From the NCBI GenBank assembly GCA_900548725.1, contig URLV01000002.1, positions 1-64,000 of the forward strand: a stretch of 64,000 bases of DNA, given 5' to 3'. The translations under genes and the position numbers were made by a program. Source of the DNA: an uncultured Mycoplasmatota bacterium (GTDB lineage: Bacteria > Bacillota_I > Bacilli_A > RF39 > UBA660). The notes under the pieces were generated by a model, which ran no database searches, was not told where the DNA came from, and saw only the letters and a list, made by a program, of their open reading frames with translations. How positions within the stretch are numbered: position 1 is the first letter of the stretch; each line of letters starts with the position of its first letter. Below, piece after piece: positions 25,271 through 34,257 of the stretch.

Positions 25271-25395
25271 CATTAATTTTTTCATTAGTTTTTAATTTTT
25301 TTGTTAATTCAAAAATATAAAATTAAATAATATTAGTAAATCAACATTAGAGCATTACTACTCTAAATAAATTATAGTATATTAAAAATAATTTG
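25271..25395. other. Intergenic, short hairpin only
   Basis: Between the G-tract promoter and the rplQ terminator. It contains TTAGAG/CTCTAA (6-bp stem near 25350-25369) and AT-rich sequence; no gene seen. Confidence 0.4.
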
Positions 25396-25432
25396 TAAAG
25401 AAAAAGATTAGAACTAAACTAATTCTAATCTT
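25396..25432 (-). terminator. Terminator of the ribosomal superoperon
   Basis: 10-bp stem AAGATTAGAA/TTCTAATCTT (25423-25432 with 25404-25413) followed by TTTCTTT on the minus strand; it overlaps the end of rplQ. Confidence 0.85.
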
Positions 25433-25755
25433 ACCATTAAAGCATCGTCTCCGATTCTTTCTTTTAATTTTATAATACGAGTATATCCACCATTACGGTC
25501 AGCATACTTAGGTGCTAATTCATTAAATACTTTACTAACAACAGCTTTATCATTATGTAAGAAAGCTAAAGCTTGTCTACGACTTACTAAAGTACCTTTT
25601 TTTCCATAAGTAATCATTTTATCAATGAACTTACGTGCTTCTTTAGCTCTTGCTTCAGTAGTTACTACATATCCGTTAGTTATAACATCTTTAGTAATAC
25701 CAGCTAATATGCTTCTTCTAATACGTGATTCTCTTCCTAATTTTCTGTATGACAT
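25414..25755 (-). CDS. rplQ: Ribosomal protein bL17
   Basis: 113 residues, MSYRKLGRESRIRRSILAGI onward, with TTEARAKEARKFIDKMITYG and YTRIIKLKERIGDDALM, the full short bacterial form. Large-subunit protein at the exit-tunnel side. Last gene of the S10-spc-alpha run, 11 bases after rpoA, ended by a strong terminator. Confidence 0.97.
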   Translation of the reverse strand: MSYRKLGRESRIRRSILAGITKDVITNGYVVTTEARAKEARKFIDKMITYGKKGTLVSRRQALAFLHNDKAVVSKVFNELAPKYADRNGGYTRIIKLKERIGDDALMVRLELV

Positions 25756-25766
25756 ATTTTCACTCC

Positions 25767-26708
25767 TTATTCGTGGAACTTAAGTCCCATTTCTTTTACT
25801 TTATCTATTACTTCTTTTAAAGATTTCTTACCTAAATTACGTATCTTAGTAACTTCAACTTCTTTTTTATCAATTAAATCTTGCATTGTATTTATACCAG
25901 CTCTTTTTAAGCAGTTATATGCTCTAACACTAAATTCAATTTCTTCAATTGGAGTTTCTAAAGTTTTTGTAATAGTATCAACTTTCTTTTCAGCTATGAT
26001 ACCAGTAATATCTGAAATTTGATTTAAATCTGCTACTATATTTAAGTGTTCAATTAATATTTTACTAGCTAAAGCTATAGCTTCTTCTGGAGTAATTGAA
26101 CCGTTTGTGTAAACATTCATAGTTAATTTATCATAATTTTCATTTTGACCAACACGAGCATCAGTTACTTCATAACTAACTCTTTCGATTGGTGAATATA
26201 ATGAATCAATTGGAATAACATCTACACCAACATTATCTAATAACACTTTATTTTGTTTAGAATCAACATATCCACGACCGTTTCCAACAGTCATTTCCAT
26301 ATCAATTTTTCCACCTTCAACTAAGTTACAAATAACTAAGTCTGGGTTGATTATTTCTATATCAGCATCATGTTCTATCATACCAGCAGTTACAGGTCCT
26401 TCTGTATTTGCTGATAATCTCATAACTTTATTTTCTTTAGTATGATTTTTTACAACTAAACTTTTTAAATTGATAATAATAGTTGTTACATCTTCTCTAA
26501 TTCCATCTATTTTTTGGAATTCATGTAAAACTCCATCAATTTTAACACTTGTTACTGCACTTCCAGGTAAACTAGAAAGCATAACTCTTCTTAATGCATT
26601 TCCAATAGTAGTACCAAAACCTCTTTCTAAAGGTTCTAATTCAAATTTTCCATAACTATTTTTTTCAACATATTCAGTTATTTTATATTCTGGTTTTTCA
26701 AAATTCAT
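25767..26708 (-). CDS. rpoA: RNA polymerase alpha subunit
   Basis: 313 residues. N-terminal assembly domain: FELEPLERGFGTTIGNALRR and VLHEFQKIDGIREDV. C-terminal domain (about 240-313) for UP-element and activator contact: FSVRAYNCLKRAGINTMQDL and IRNLGKKSLKEVIDK. It scaffolds the core polymerase. Typical place between rpsK and rplQ. Confidence 0.98.
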   Translation of the reverse strand: MNFEKPEYKITEYVEKNSYGKFELEPLERGFGTTIGNALRRVMLSSLPGSAVTSVKIDGVLHEFQKIDGIREDVTTIIINLKSLVVKNHTKENKVMRLSANTEGPVTAGMIEHDADIEIINPDLVICNLVEGGKIDMEMTVGNGRGYVDSKQNKVLLDNVGVDVIPIDSLYSPIERVSYEVTDARVGQNENYDKLTMNVYTNGSITPEEAIALASKILIEHLNIVADLNQISDITGIIAEKKVDTITKTLETPIEEIEFSVRAYNCLKRAGINTMQDLIDKKEVEVTKIRNLGKKSLKEVIDKVKEMGLKFHE

Positions 26709-26719
26709 AACTTTCCTCC

Positions 26720-27103
26720 TTAATTTCTTGGACGTTTAGGTGGTCTACAACCATTATGTGGAACTGGTGTTTCATCATTTATAGCAGTAATTTCAAGTCC
26801 AGCAGTTTGTAATGCACGAATAGCATTTTCTCTACCATTACCCATTCCTCTTACAAATACTTCAACCTTTTTTACTCCAGCATCACTAGCAGCACGTCCA
26901 GCTTGTTCAGCAGCTTGTCCTGCAGCAAAAGGAGTCTTTTTCTTTGATCCCTTATAACCAATTGTTCCAGCAGAAGCCCAACTAATTACATTTCCTAATG
27001 TATCAGTAATTGATACAACTGTATTATTGTAAGTTGAATGTATATGTGCTTGACCTTCTGGAATATTTTTCTTTACTTTTCTTTTTCTTCTATTATAAGC
27101 CAT
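26720..27103 (-). CDS. rpsK: Ribosomal protein uS11
   Basis: 127 residues; HIHSTYNNTVVSITDTLGNV, AGQAAEQAGRAASDAGVKKV and the end HNGCRPPKRPRN are the conserved blocks. Platform of the 30S subunit. Separated from rpsM by 21 bases. Confidence 0.97.
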   Translation of the reverse strand: MAYNRRKRKVKKNIPEGQAHIHSTYNNTVVSITDTLGNVISWASAGTIGYKGSKKKTPFAAGQAAEQAGRAASDAGVKKVEVFVRGMGNGRENAIRALQTAGLEITAINDETPVPHNGCRPPKRPRN

Positions 27104-27124
27104 AATTCTTTATCCTCCTAAATA

Positions 27125-27499
27125 CTATTTACCAACTTTTTTCTTGTTAGCAACTACTTTTCCTCTACCTTTACGAGTTCTAGCATTTCTATTAGTTCTT
27201 TGTCCACGAACTGGTAAACCTTTTTTATGTCTAACACCTTCGTATGAACCAATTTCCATTTTATTCTTAATGTTCATATTTACTTCACGACGTAACTCAC
27301 CTTCAACTAAATATTTGTCTACTTCATTTCTTAAAAGAGCTTCTTCTTCATTAGTTAAATCTTTAACTTTTTTAAGTACGTCTACATTAGCAGCTTCACA
27401 AATAGTTTTTGCTAAGCTTCTTCCTATACCATAAATATGAGTAAGTCCTGTTTGTATATTTTTATCTTTTGGTAATTCGATATTTTTAATACGTGCCAT
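27125..27499 (-). CDS. rpsM: Ribosomal protein uS13
   Basis: 124 residues. Helix-two-turn-helix region LTHIYGIGRSLAKTICEAAN; basic C-terminal tail GLPVRGQRTNRNARTRKGRG contacting the P-site tRNA. Head of the 30S subunit. Follows rpmJ as in Bacillus. Confidence 0.97.
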   Translation of the reverse strand: MARIKNIELPKDKNIQTGLTHIYGIGRSLAKTICEAANVDVLKKVKDLTNEEEALLRNEVDKYLVEGELRREVNMNIKNKMEIGSYEGVRHKKGLPVRGQRTNRNARTRKGRGKVVANKKKVGK

Positions 27500-27511
27500 A
27501 ATTTCCTCCTA

Positions 27512-27625
27512 TTAACCTTGTCTTTGTTTGTGTTTTGGATTTTCACAAATAACCATAACTTTACCTTTTCTTCTTATTATTCTACATTTAGCACAAATTT
27601 TCTTTACAGATGGTCTAACTTTCAT
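27512..27625 (-). CDS. rpmJ: Ribosomal protein bL36
   Basis: 37 residues, MKVRPSVKKICAKCRIIRRK, then VICENPKHKQRQG. The zinc ligands Cys, Cys, Cys, His are all present (CAKC, VICENPKH), so this is the zinc-binding form. A GGAGG site precedes the ATG. Lies between infA (15 bases) and rpsM (12 bases). Confidence 0.96.
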   Translation of the reverse strand: MKVRPSVKKICAKCRIIRRKGKVMVICENPKHKQRQG

Positions 27626-27640
27626 AATTAAATTCCTCCA

Positions 27641-27853
27641 TTATCTTCTATAAGTAATTCGCCCACGTTTTAAATCATATGGTGAAAACTCTACTGTAAC
27701 CTTGTCACCTGGTAAGACACGAATCATATTCATTCGCATTTTACCAGAAACGCGAGCCATTACAATAGTTCCATTCTCTAATTCCACTTTATAATCGTCT
27801 TTTATACTATCTAGTACTTTACCTTCGACTTCTATTGTAGCTTCTTTAGCCAT
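27641..27853 (-). CDS. infA: Translation initiation factor IF-1
   Basis: 70 residues, OB fold: EATIEVEGKVLDSIKDDYKV, GKMRMNMIRVLPGDKVTVEF, and the end LKRGRITYRR. Binds the 30S A site during initiation. Three bases after map. Confidence 0.97.
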   Translation of the reverse strand: MAKEATIEVEGKVLDSIKDDYKVELENGTIVMARVSGKMRMNMIRVLPGDKVTVEFSPYDLKRGRITYRR

Positions 27854-27856
27854 TTT

Positions 27857-28603
27857 TCACTCTCCCGTTAATATTTCATATCCATCATCACGAACAACTA
27901 TTGTGTGCTCGAAATGTGCGCTAGGTTTTTGATCACGAGTCACAATAGTCCAATCATCATCAAGGACATAAATTTTTCTAGTACCACTGTTCAACATTGG
28001 CTCAACTGCCAAAGTCATACCAGTTTTTAAAGTTATTCCTGTATTATATTTACCATAATTTGGAACATCTGGATCTTCATGAAGACTTGTTCCAACACCA
28101 TGACCAACTAATTCACGAACAACTCCTAAATTATGCTTTTTAGCATATTGTTCAATTCTTGCACCGACATTACCGAGCTTAGCACCATTCTTAATTTCCT
28201 TAAGACCAGTGAATAAAGCCTTTTCAGTATGATGTAGTAAATACTCTTTTTCTTTACTAATCTTTCCTACAGGATATGTCCAAGCAGAATCTGAATGATA
28301 TCCGTCAAGAAGTACTCCAATATCAAGCGAAACAATATCTCCTTCTTTTAAAACTTTATCTCCAGGAATTCCGTGAACTATTTCTTCATTAACAGAAACA
28401 CAAATTGAACCAGGAAACCCATAAAGTCCTAAAAATCCAGGAATACCGCCATGACTTCTAATAAATTTATCAGCTTCATCACTTAAGTATTTTGTAGTAA
28501 TACCAGGTTTAATTAAAGACTTCAAATATTGATGTGTCAAATAATTAATATGACCTGCTTTTTTCATTTTTGATATTTCTTCTTCACTTTTAATAGATAT
28601 CAT
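27857..28603 (-). CDS. map: Methionine aminopeptidase, type I
   Basis: Removes the initiator Met. 248 residues. All five metal ligands are visible: Asp in SLDIGVLLDGYHSD (two Asp), His in GHGVGTSLHEDP, Glu in AVEPML, Glu in HFEHTIVV. Lacks the N-terminal zinc-finger extension, as usual in bacteria. Overlaps adk by four bases. Confidence 0.97.
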   Translation of the reverse strand: MISIKSEEEISKMKKAGHINYLTHQYLKSLIKPGITTKYLSDEADKFIRSHGGIPGFLGLYGFPGSICVSVNEEIVHGIPGDKVLKEGDIVSLDIGVLLDGYHSDSAWTYPVGKISKEKEYLLHHTEKALFTGLKEIKNGAKLGNVGARIEQYAKKHNLGVVRELVGHGVGTSLHEDPDVPNYGKYNTGITLKTGMTLAVEPMLNSGTRKIYVLDDDWTIVTRDQKPSAHFEHTIVVRDDGYEILTGE

Positions 28604-29247
28604 TTACCAATCACTTTCTTTACCTCCATAAATGTTTCATCTGGAGTATCAATTTTATCAATAACAACTAACTTTCCTTTATTCTTGTAATAATCTAATA
28701 AAGGTTTAGTATTTTCTAAATAAGTATCAAATCTAACCTTAAATGATTCTTCATTATCATCAGTACGACTAACTAACTCTACATTACAATTATCACATAG
28801 ATTATCATTTTTAGGTTTCATTATTTCATTATACTTATTATAAATCTTATTACATTTAGGACAAGTAATACGTCCTAATGCTCTATGCATTGCAGTTTCA
28901 CGATTAACATTTAAATATATAACTGCATCTATATCTAAATTGAGTTCTAATAGTAAATTTTCTAATATATCTGCTTGTTTTATATTTCTTGGATATCCAT
29001 CTAATATAAATGACGTAGATATATTTTCTAATTTTTCTTTTAGTAAATCAGTTACGATATTATCATCAACTAATTTACCAGTAGACAATAGTTCTTTTAG
29101 TTTATTACCTAATTCACTACCATCTTGTTGTTTGACACGAAGTAAATCTCCTGTAGATATATGTTCATATCCACATGCACTTACGAGTTGTTCACTCAAA
29201 GTACCTTTTCCAGCAGCTGGAGGCGCAATAAGAATTAAATTTTTCAT
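28600..29247 (-). CDS. adk: Adenylate kinase
   Basis: Balances ATP, ADP and AMP. 215 residues. P-loop IAPPAAGKGTLSEQL near residue 6 (APPAAGKGT, slightly off the usual GxPGAGKGT), AMP-binding DGYPRN near 83, and a four-cysteine zinc LID (CPKCNKIYNKY and CDNC), the Gram-positive form. Between secY and map as in most Firmicutes; overlaps secY by four bases. Confidence 0.96.
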   Translation of the reverse strand: MKNLILIAPPAAGKGTLSEQLVSACGYEHISTGDLLRVKQQDGSELGNKLKELLSTGKLVDDNIVTDLLKEKLENISTSFILDGYPRNIKQADILENLLLELNLDIDAVIYLNVNRETAMHRALGRITCPKCNKIYNKYNEIMKPKNDNLCDNCNVELVSRTDDNEESFKVRFDTYLENTKPLLDYYKNKGKLVVIDKIDTPDETFMEVKKVIGK

Positions 29248-30512
29248 CTTCTGCGTCTCTTTCTACTAGTTTTATAACTACGACTAACAATTGAACTTTC
29301 AAGTTGTTTATAAGTTTCTAATGCAACACCAACCACAATTAGTAATCCAGTTCCACCAAGTGTTACAGAACTAGATATATTTGGTATCTTCCCCATTAAT
29401 ATAGGTAAAGCTGCAATAACAATTAAGAAAATTGAACCAACAACTGTAAGTCTAGTTATAACATATTTTAAATATTGGCTAGTTTTTTCACCTGGAGTAA
29501 TACCAGGAATATAGCTTCTATTTTTATCTAAATTTTCACTCATCTCATCAGGATTTAATTCCATTAATGTATAAACATATCCAAATACAAATATTAATAC
29601 AATATAAAGTATAAATCCAGTTAATGATGTATAATTAATATAATTATTAACGAAGTTTTTAAAAGCTTCATTTTTTATAACACTAGCAATTAAAGATGGT
29701 ATACCAATAAATGCTGATGCAAATATTACGGGCATAACACTAGCACTATTTAACTTAATTGGTATATATGATTGCTCTTTATTATATGCTGTACTAGTTC
29801 TATTACTATATTGAATTGGTATTCTTCTTTGAGCAGTCTCAATAAATATTACACCAACTAATATAAGTACATAAACAAGTACAAACAAGATAAACCATGC
29901 TATACCAGCACCAGTACTAAAATTACCAGAAGTAACAAGATCATTAAATGCAGTTACAAAAGTATTTGGCAATTGTTGAACAATACCTGCCATTATTAAC
30001 AATGACATACCATTTCCAATACCTTTATTAGTTACTTCATCAGCTAACCATATCAATAGTGAACTACCAGCAGTTAAATAAAGAGTAGTCTTCATAACAG
30101 TTAAAGTTCCCATACCTTTTAAATATGCATAACTAAATATATAACCTTGAACAAAAGCAAATAATATTCCTAAATATCTATTAATTCTGTTAATTTTTTG
30201 TCTTCCTGTAGCCCCTTCTTCTTTTAATTCTTTAAAGTATGGTATTATATCCATTTGTAATAATTGAGTTATAATTGAAGCCGAAATATAAGGAATAACT
30301 CCTAACGCAAATATACTAAATGTCTTTAAACTACCACCACTCATTAAATTCAAAAGCTCTAAGAATCCTAAATCACTAGTAATTTGTTTAGCACCAGGAA
30401 CAACTATTCCAGTACCAATTACGAATATAGCCAAAACGGCTAAAGTGAATAGAATTCTTTTTCTTAAATCTTTATTAGTAGGACTAAATAATCCTTTAAG
30501 ATTTGAAAACAT
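29244..30512 (-). CDS. secY: Protein translocase subunit SecY
   Basis: Main channel of the Sec translocon, 422 residues, ten membrane helices. Conserved stretches: GVIPYISASIITQLLQM, RINRYLGILFAFVQG, the cytosolic loop ETAQRRIPIQYSNR, and IPGITPGEKTSQYL. Ends in a basic RSYKTSRKRRRR tail. One-base overlap with rplO. Confidence 0.97.
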   Translation of the reverse strand: MFSNLKGLFSPTNKDLRKRILFTLAVLAIFVIGTGIVVPGAKQITSDLGFLELLNLMSGGSLKTFSIFALGVIPYISASIITQLLQMDIIPYFKELKEEGATGRQKINRINRYLGILFAFVQGYIFSYAYLKGMGTLTVMKTTLYLTAGSSLLIWLADEVTNKGIGNGMSLLIMAGIVQQLPNTFVTAFNDLVTSGNFSTGAGIAWFILFVLVYVLILVGVIFIETAQRRIPIQYSNRTSTAYNKEQSYIPIKLNSASVMPVIFASAFIGIPSLIASVIKNEAFKNFVNNYINYTSLTGFILYIVLIFVFGYVYTLMELNPDEMSENLDKNRSYIPGITPGEKTSQYLKYVITRLTVVGSIFLIVIAALPILMGKIPNISSSVTLGGTGLLIVVGVALETYKQLESSIVSRSYKTSRKRRRR

Positions 30513-30952
30513 TAAATCACCTCAGCAGTTCCGCCAGCATTCTCTATTTTAGTTACAGCACTTGAAGAAAATCTATTAGCTTTTATAGTTAATTTTTTTT
30601 CTAAAGTACCATTTCCTAATACTTTTAATCCACAAAGTTCTTTTTTAATAATACCTTTTTCTTTTAATAATTCAAGAGTTATAACATCTCCATCATTAAA
30701 TCTGTTTAAATCACTTAAATTAATTGTAGCGAATTCAATTCTAAATCTAGCATTATTAAATCCTCTTTTTGGTATTCTTCTATATAATGGGCTTTGTCCA
30801 CCTTCGAACCAAGCTTTAATACTTGCTCCACTTCTAGACTTTTGTCCATTTTCTCCACGAGTTGAAGTTTTACCCATTCCACTTCCGGCTCCACGTCCAA
30901 CTCTTTTTGTTGCTTTTCTTTCAGGAGTACGAGATAAATTTTCTAATTTCAT
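30512..30952 (-). CDS. rplO: Ribosomal protein uL15
   Basis: 146 residues from MKLENLSRTPERKATKRVGR; Gly-rich RGAGSGMGKTSTRGENGQKS and FEGGQSPLYRRIPKRGFNN follow. GAGGAG before ATG 30952 fixes the start. rpsE ends one base upstream, so rpmD (bL30), normally between them, is absent. Confidence 0.97.
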   Translation of the reverse strand: MKLENLSRTPERKATKRVGRGAGSGMGKTSTRGENGQKSRSGASIKAWFEGGQSPLYRRIPKRGFNNARFRIEFATINLSDLNRFNDGDVITLELLKEKGIIKKELCGLKVLGNGTLEKKLTIKANRFSSSAVTKIENAGGTAEVI

Positions 30953-30953
30953 A

Positions 30954-31463
30954 TTACAACTCCTCAACTTTCTTTCCACGTAACTCAGCAATATGTTCAC
31001 GAGTACGTTCTGATTTTAAAGCTTCTAAAGTAGCTTTTGCCATGTTAACTTTTGTATTAGATCCAAGTGATTTAGATACGATATCTTTAACACCAGCTAA
31101 TTCTAATATAACACGTACAGGACCACCAGCTATAACTCCAGTACCTTCTTTTGCAGGTTTAATTAAAACTCTAGCTTTACCACATTCACCAATAGCATCA
31201 TGAGGTATAGTTCTATTATCAACAATACTAACTTTTGATAGGTTTTTATTTGCTGCTTGGATACCTTTCTTTATAGCTTCTGGAACTTCATTAGCTTTAC
31301 CTGTTCCAATACCAACAAGTCCTTTTCCATCTCCTACAGCCATTGTAGCAGCGAAACGGAAATGACGACCTCCCTTTGTAACTTTAGTTACACGAGAGAT
31401 AGAAACAACTCTTTCTTCAAGAAGTTTCTTTTTAGAGTCCATATTTTTTTCTTGTCTTGCCAT
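30954..31463 (-). CDS. rpsE: Ribosomal protein uS5
   Basis: 169 residues. Double-stranded-RNA-binding-like domain with RVTKVTKGGRHFRFAATMAV and GIGTGKANEVPEAIKKGIQA; C-terminal domain with GGPVRVILELAGVKDIVSKS. Located at the mRNA entry site of the 30S. GGGAGGAT precedes the start. Confidence 0.97.
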   Translation of the reverse strand: MARQEKNMDSKKKLLEERVVSISRVTKVTKGGRHFRFAATMAVGDGKGLVGIGTGKANEVPEAIKKGIQAANKNLSKVSIVDNRTIPHDAIGECGKARVLIKPAKEGTGVIAGGPVRVILELAGVKDIVSKSLGSNTKVNMAKATLEALKSERTREHIAELRGKKVEEL

Positions 31464-31477
31464 ATCTTATCCTCCCA

Positions 31478-31834
31478 CTAAAATTCTAATCCGTTTTCAC
31501 GTGCAGCTTCAGCTAAAGCTTCTACACGTCCATGATATTGGTATCCACCTCTATCAAATACTACCTTAGTTATTTTTGCAACTTTACATTTTTCTGCAAT
31601 ATCTTTTCCAACTAATTTAGCACTTTCGATGTTTCCACCTTTTTCTAATTTTAAACTTAAGCTTGATGAACTAACTAAGGTAACACCTTTTTCGTCATCA
31701 ATTACTTGAGCAAAAATTTGAGAATTAGATCTGAAAACATTTAATCTTGGACATTCACTTGTACCACTAACTTTGTTACGTACACGAGCATGTCTTTTTT
31801 TTCTTAATTCATTTCTTGACTTATTCTTAATCAT
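31478..31834 (-). CDS. rplR: Ribosomal protein uL18
   Basis: 118 residues, RKKRHARVRNKVSGTSECPR, FDRGGYQYHGRVEALAEAAR and the end ENGLEF. Binds 5S rRNA in the central protuberance. Confidence 0.97.
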   Translation of the reverse strand: MIKNKSRNELRKKRHARVRNKVSGTSECPRLNVFRSNSQIFAQVIDDEKGVTLVSSSSLSLKLEKGGNIESAKLVGKDIAEKCKVAKITKVVFDRGGYQYHGRVEALAEAARENGLEF

Positions 31835-31851
31835 ATACTAATCTCCTTACC

Positions 31852-32391
31852 TTATTTAGCTGCTTTCTTTCCTTCTTTACGTCTAATATGTTCACCCTTA
31901 AATCTAATACCTTTACCCTTATATGGTTCTGGTTTTCTAAGTTTTCTTATATTAGCTGCAAATTCAGAAACTTTTTGTTTATCAATACCACTTATAGCTA
32001 TTTCAGTAGTACTAACTTGTTCTGCTTTTAAGTCACTAGGAACAATAACTTCTACTGGATGACTAAATCCTGCATTTACGTTAATTTTATTCCCTTGAAC
32101 ATTAAATCTGTATCCGACACCAACTATTTCTAATTCCTTTTTATATCCTTCACTAACACCAATAATCATATTTTCGATTAAAGCATTAGTAGTTCCATGT
32201 AAACTCTTAGTAGTTTTTAAATCATTTGGTCTAGTTATTGTTAAAATGTTTTCATTAACATCAATTTTCATATCTTTATTAAATGAATTTGTAAGTTCTC
32301 CTTTAGGACCTTTTACAGTAACTACATTATCATTAACTGTAACAGTTACACCTTCAGGAATAGTTATTTTTCTATTTCCAATTCTACTCAT
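31852..32391 (-). CDS. rplF: Ribosomal protein uL6
   Basis: 179 residues from MSRIGNRKITIPEGVTVTVN; C-terminal signature RKPEPYKGKGIRFKGEHIRR. Start moved from 32409 to ATG 32391, the conserved family start preceded by AAGGA. Confidence 0.97.
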   Translation of the reverse strand: MSRIGNRKITIPEGVTVTVNDNVVTVKGPKGELTNSFNKDMKIDVNENILTITRPNDLKTTKSLHGTTNALIENMIIGVSEGYKKELEIVGVGYRFNVQGNKINVNAGFSHPVEVIVPSDLKAEQVSTTEIAISGIDKQKVSEFAANIRKLRKPEPYKGKGIRFKGEHIRRKEGKKAAK

Positions 32392-32402
32392 AACATGTTT
32401 CC

Positions 32403-32801
32403 TTACCAAATATAGGCAAGTACTTCTCCTCCTAGATGTTTACTTCTAGCGTTTTTATCAGTCATAAGACCTTCTGAAGTAGAAATAATTGCAATACCTA
32501 ATCCATTTAAAACTCTAGGAAGTTCATCATGTTTTGCATAAACTCTAAGTCCAGGTTTACTAATTCTTTTTAAACCAGTTATAACTCTTTCCTTTTTATC
32601 TGCACTATATTTTAAATCTAATACCATTTCATCACCATTAGTATTTTTAGTGATTTTATAATTACTAATATAACCTTCATCTTTTAAGATTTTAGCAATT
32701 TCTTCAATCATTTTAGAACTTAATACAGTAACAGTATCATATTTCATTTGATTTGCATTACGTATTCTTGTAAGCATATCTGCTATTCTATCATTTACCA
32801 T
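32403..32801 (-). CDS. rpsH: Ribosomal protein uS8
   Basis: 132 residues from MVNDRIADMLTRIRNANQMK; signature GLGIAIISTSEGLMTDKNAR. AAGGAAGG before ATG 32801 sets the start. In many bacteria S8 also represses the spc operon; no obvious S8 site was searched out here. Confidence 0.97.
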   Translation of the reverse strand: MVNDRIADMLTRIRNANQMKYDTVTVLSSKMIEEIAKILKDEGYISNYKITKNTNGDEMVLDLKYSADKKERVITGLKRISKPGLRVYAKHDELPRVLNGLGIAIISTSEGLMTDKNARSKHLGGEVLAYIW

Positions 32802-32815
32802 AATTACCTTCCTTT

Positions 32816-33001
32816 CTACCAACTAGACTTTTTAACACCAGGTATTTGTCCTTCGTTTGCAAGTTCTCTGAAACAAATACGGCATAAACCAAATTTTCTA
32901 ATAACTCCATGAGGACGTCCACATCTCTCACAACGAGTATAACTTCTTACTTTAAATTTAGGTGTACGTTTATTTTTAACTTTCATACTTGTTCTTGCCA
33001 T
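32816..33001 (-). CDS. rpsN: Ribosomal protein uS14, zinc-binding short form
   Basis: 61 residues, with CERCGRPHGVIRKFGLCRIC, both CxxC pairs intact, the Zn-dependent type Z usual in Firmicutes. Ends GVKKSSW. Confidence 0.97.
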   Translation of the reverse strand: MARTSMKVKNKRTPKFKVRSYTRCERCGRPHGVIRKFGLCRICFRELANEGQIPGVKKSSW

Positions 33002-33009
33002 ACATGCAC

Positions 33010-33549
33010 CTACTTTCTAAATGGCATTCCGAATCCACTTAATAATTCTAAAGCTTCTTCGTTAGTTTCTGCAGTTGTTACAAAAACTATATCCATTCCT
33101 CTCAATTTTACTATTTCATCATAATTTATTTCTGGAAATATTAATTGTTCTTTAATTCCTAAAGTATAGTTTCCAAAACCATCAAATGCTTTAGAACTAA
33201 TTCCTCTAAAATCTCTAACACGTGGTAGTGCTACTTTAATTAATTTTTCCATAAAATTATACATAGCGTCTCCTCTTAAAGTTACTTTAACTCCAATAGG
33301 TTGACCTTCTCTTAATTTAAATGCTGCTATAGACTTTTTAGCTTTAGTTATAATAGCTTTTTGTCCAGTAATAGCCTCTAAATCTTTCTTAGCTGCTTCT
33401 ATGAATTTGCTATCATGAGAAGCATCTCCAACACCAATATTAACAACTATTTTTGATAATTTTGGTACTTGCATAACAGAAGAATAGTTAAATTTTTCCA
33501 TTAAATTATTTTTAATTTCTGTATTATATAAATTTCTTAATTCGTTCAT
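33010..33549 (-). CDS. rplE: Ribosomal protein uL5
   Basis: 179 residues; KIVVNIGVGDASHDSKFIEA, RGDAMYNFMEKLIKVALPRV and RDFRGISSKAFDGFGNYTLG. Binds 5S rRNA and the P-site tRNA. One-base overlap with rplX. Confidence 0.97.
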   Translation of the reverse strand: MNELRNLYNTEIKNNLMEKFNYSSVMQVPKLSKIVVNIGVGDASHDSKFIEAAKKDLEAITGQKAIITKAKKSIAAFKLREGQPIGVKVTLRGDAMYNFMEKLIKVALPRVRDFRGISSKAFDGFGNYTLGIKEQLIFPEINYDEIVKLRGMDIVFVTTAETNEEALELLSGFGMPFRK

Positions 33550-33869
33550 TATTTTTCACCTACTTCTTTCTTAGTAGATTTTTTTGTAGTATTTTTCTTA
33601 GCTTTAGTATCCTTTACTTCAGCTTTTTTAGTAGTTTTTTTATCTTCTTTTGCTTCGATAACTTTTACATTAGATACATGAATAGGTGCTTCTACACTAA
33701 GTATTCCACCAGTTTCATTCATTGCATTTGGTTTCATATGTTTTTTAACAATATTAATTCCTTCAACTACGACTTTATCTTTCTTTTTTAGAGTAAGAAT
33801 AACTTTTCCTTCTTTACCTCTATCTTTTCCAGCTAAAATACATACTTTATCTCCAACTCTAACTTTCAT
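33549..33869 (-). CDS. rplX: Ribosomal protein uL24 with a Lys-rich C-terminal tail
   Basis: 106 residues. The KOW domain is normal: KVRVGDKVCILAGKDRGKEG, VVEGINIVKKHMKPN. After about residue 75 comes a low-complexity tail rich in Lys and Thr (TTKKAEVKDTKAKKNTTKKS) not found in the usual about 103-residue form's C-terminal fold, replacing its end. Assembly initiator of the 50S. The tail is likely disordered. Confidence 0.95.
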   Translation of the reverse strand: MKVRVGDKVCILAGKDRGKEGKVILTLKKKDKVVVEGINIVKKHMKPNAMNETGGILSVEAPIHVSNVKVIEAKEDKKTTKKAEVKDTKAKKNTTKKSTKKEVGEK

Positions 33870-33877
33870 ATATCCTC

Positions 33878-34246
33878 CTATAATACTTCAGGTGCAAGTG
33901 AAACGATCTTCATATAATCTTTATCACGTAATTCTCTTGCAACTGGTCCTAGAACACGAGTTCCAATTGGACTCTTATCATCTTTTATTAATACACATGC
34001 ATTGTCACCGAATCTTATATAAGAACCATCTTTACGTCTAACGCCTTCAACACTTCTTACGATAACAGCTTTAACTACTTTACCTTTTTTAATATTTGAA
34101 TTAGGTATAGCTTTCTTAACTGATGCTACTACTACATCACCTATATTACCATACTTTCTTTTGCTTCCACCCATTACTCTAATAACCATTAGTTCACGAG
34201 CTCCAGAGTTATCAGCTACTTTTAATCTTGTTTGTTGTTGTATCAT
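33878..34246 (-). CDS. rplN: Ribosomal protein uL14
   Basis: 122 residues, MIQQQTRLKVADNSGARELM, with signature GDNACVLIKDDKSPIGTRVL. Contacts 16S helix 14 in the intersubunit bridge. Confidence 0.98.
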   Translation of the reverse strand: MIQQQTRLKVADNSGARELMVIRVMGGSKRKYGNIGDVVVASVKKAIPNSNIKKGKVVKAVIVRSVEGVRRKDGSYIRFGDNACVLIKDDKSPIGTRVLGPVARELRDKDYMKIVSLAPEVL

Positions 34247-34257
34247 AATAACCCTCC

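Noticed and set aside
30862..31203. Plus-strand frame over rplO/rpsE
   Set aside because: Antisense shadow of two ribosomal protein genes.
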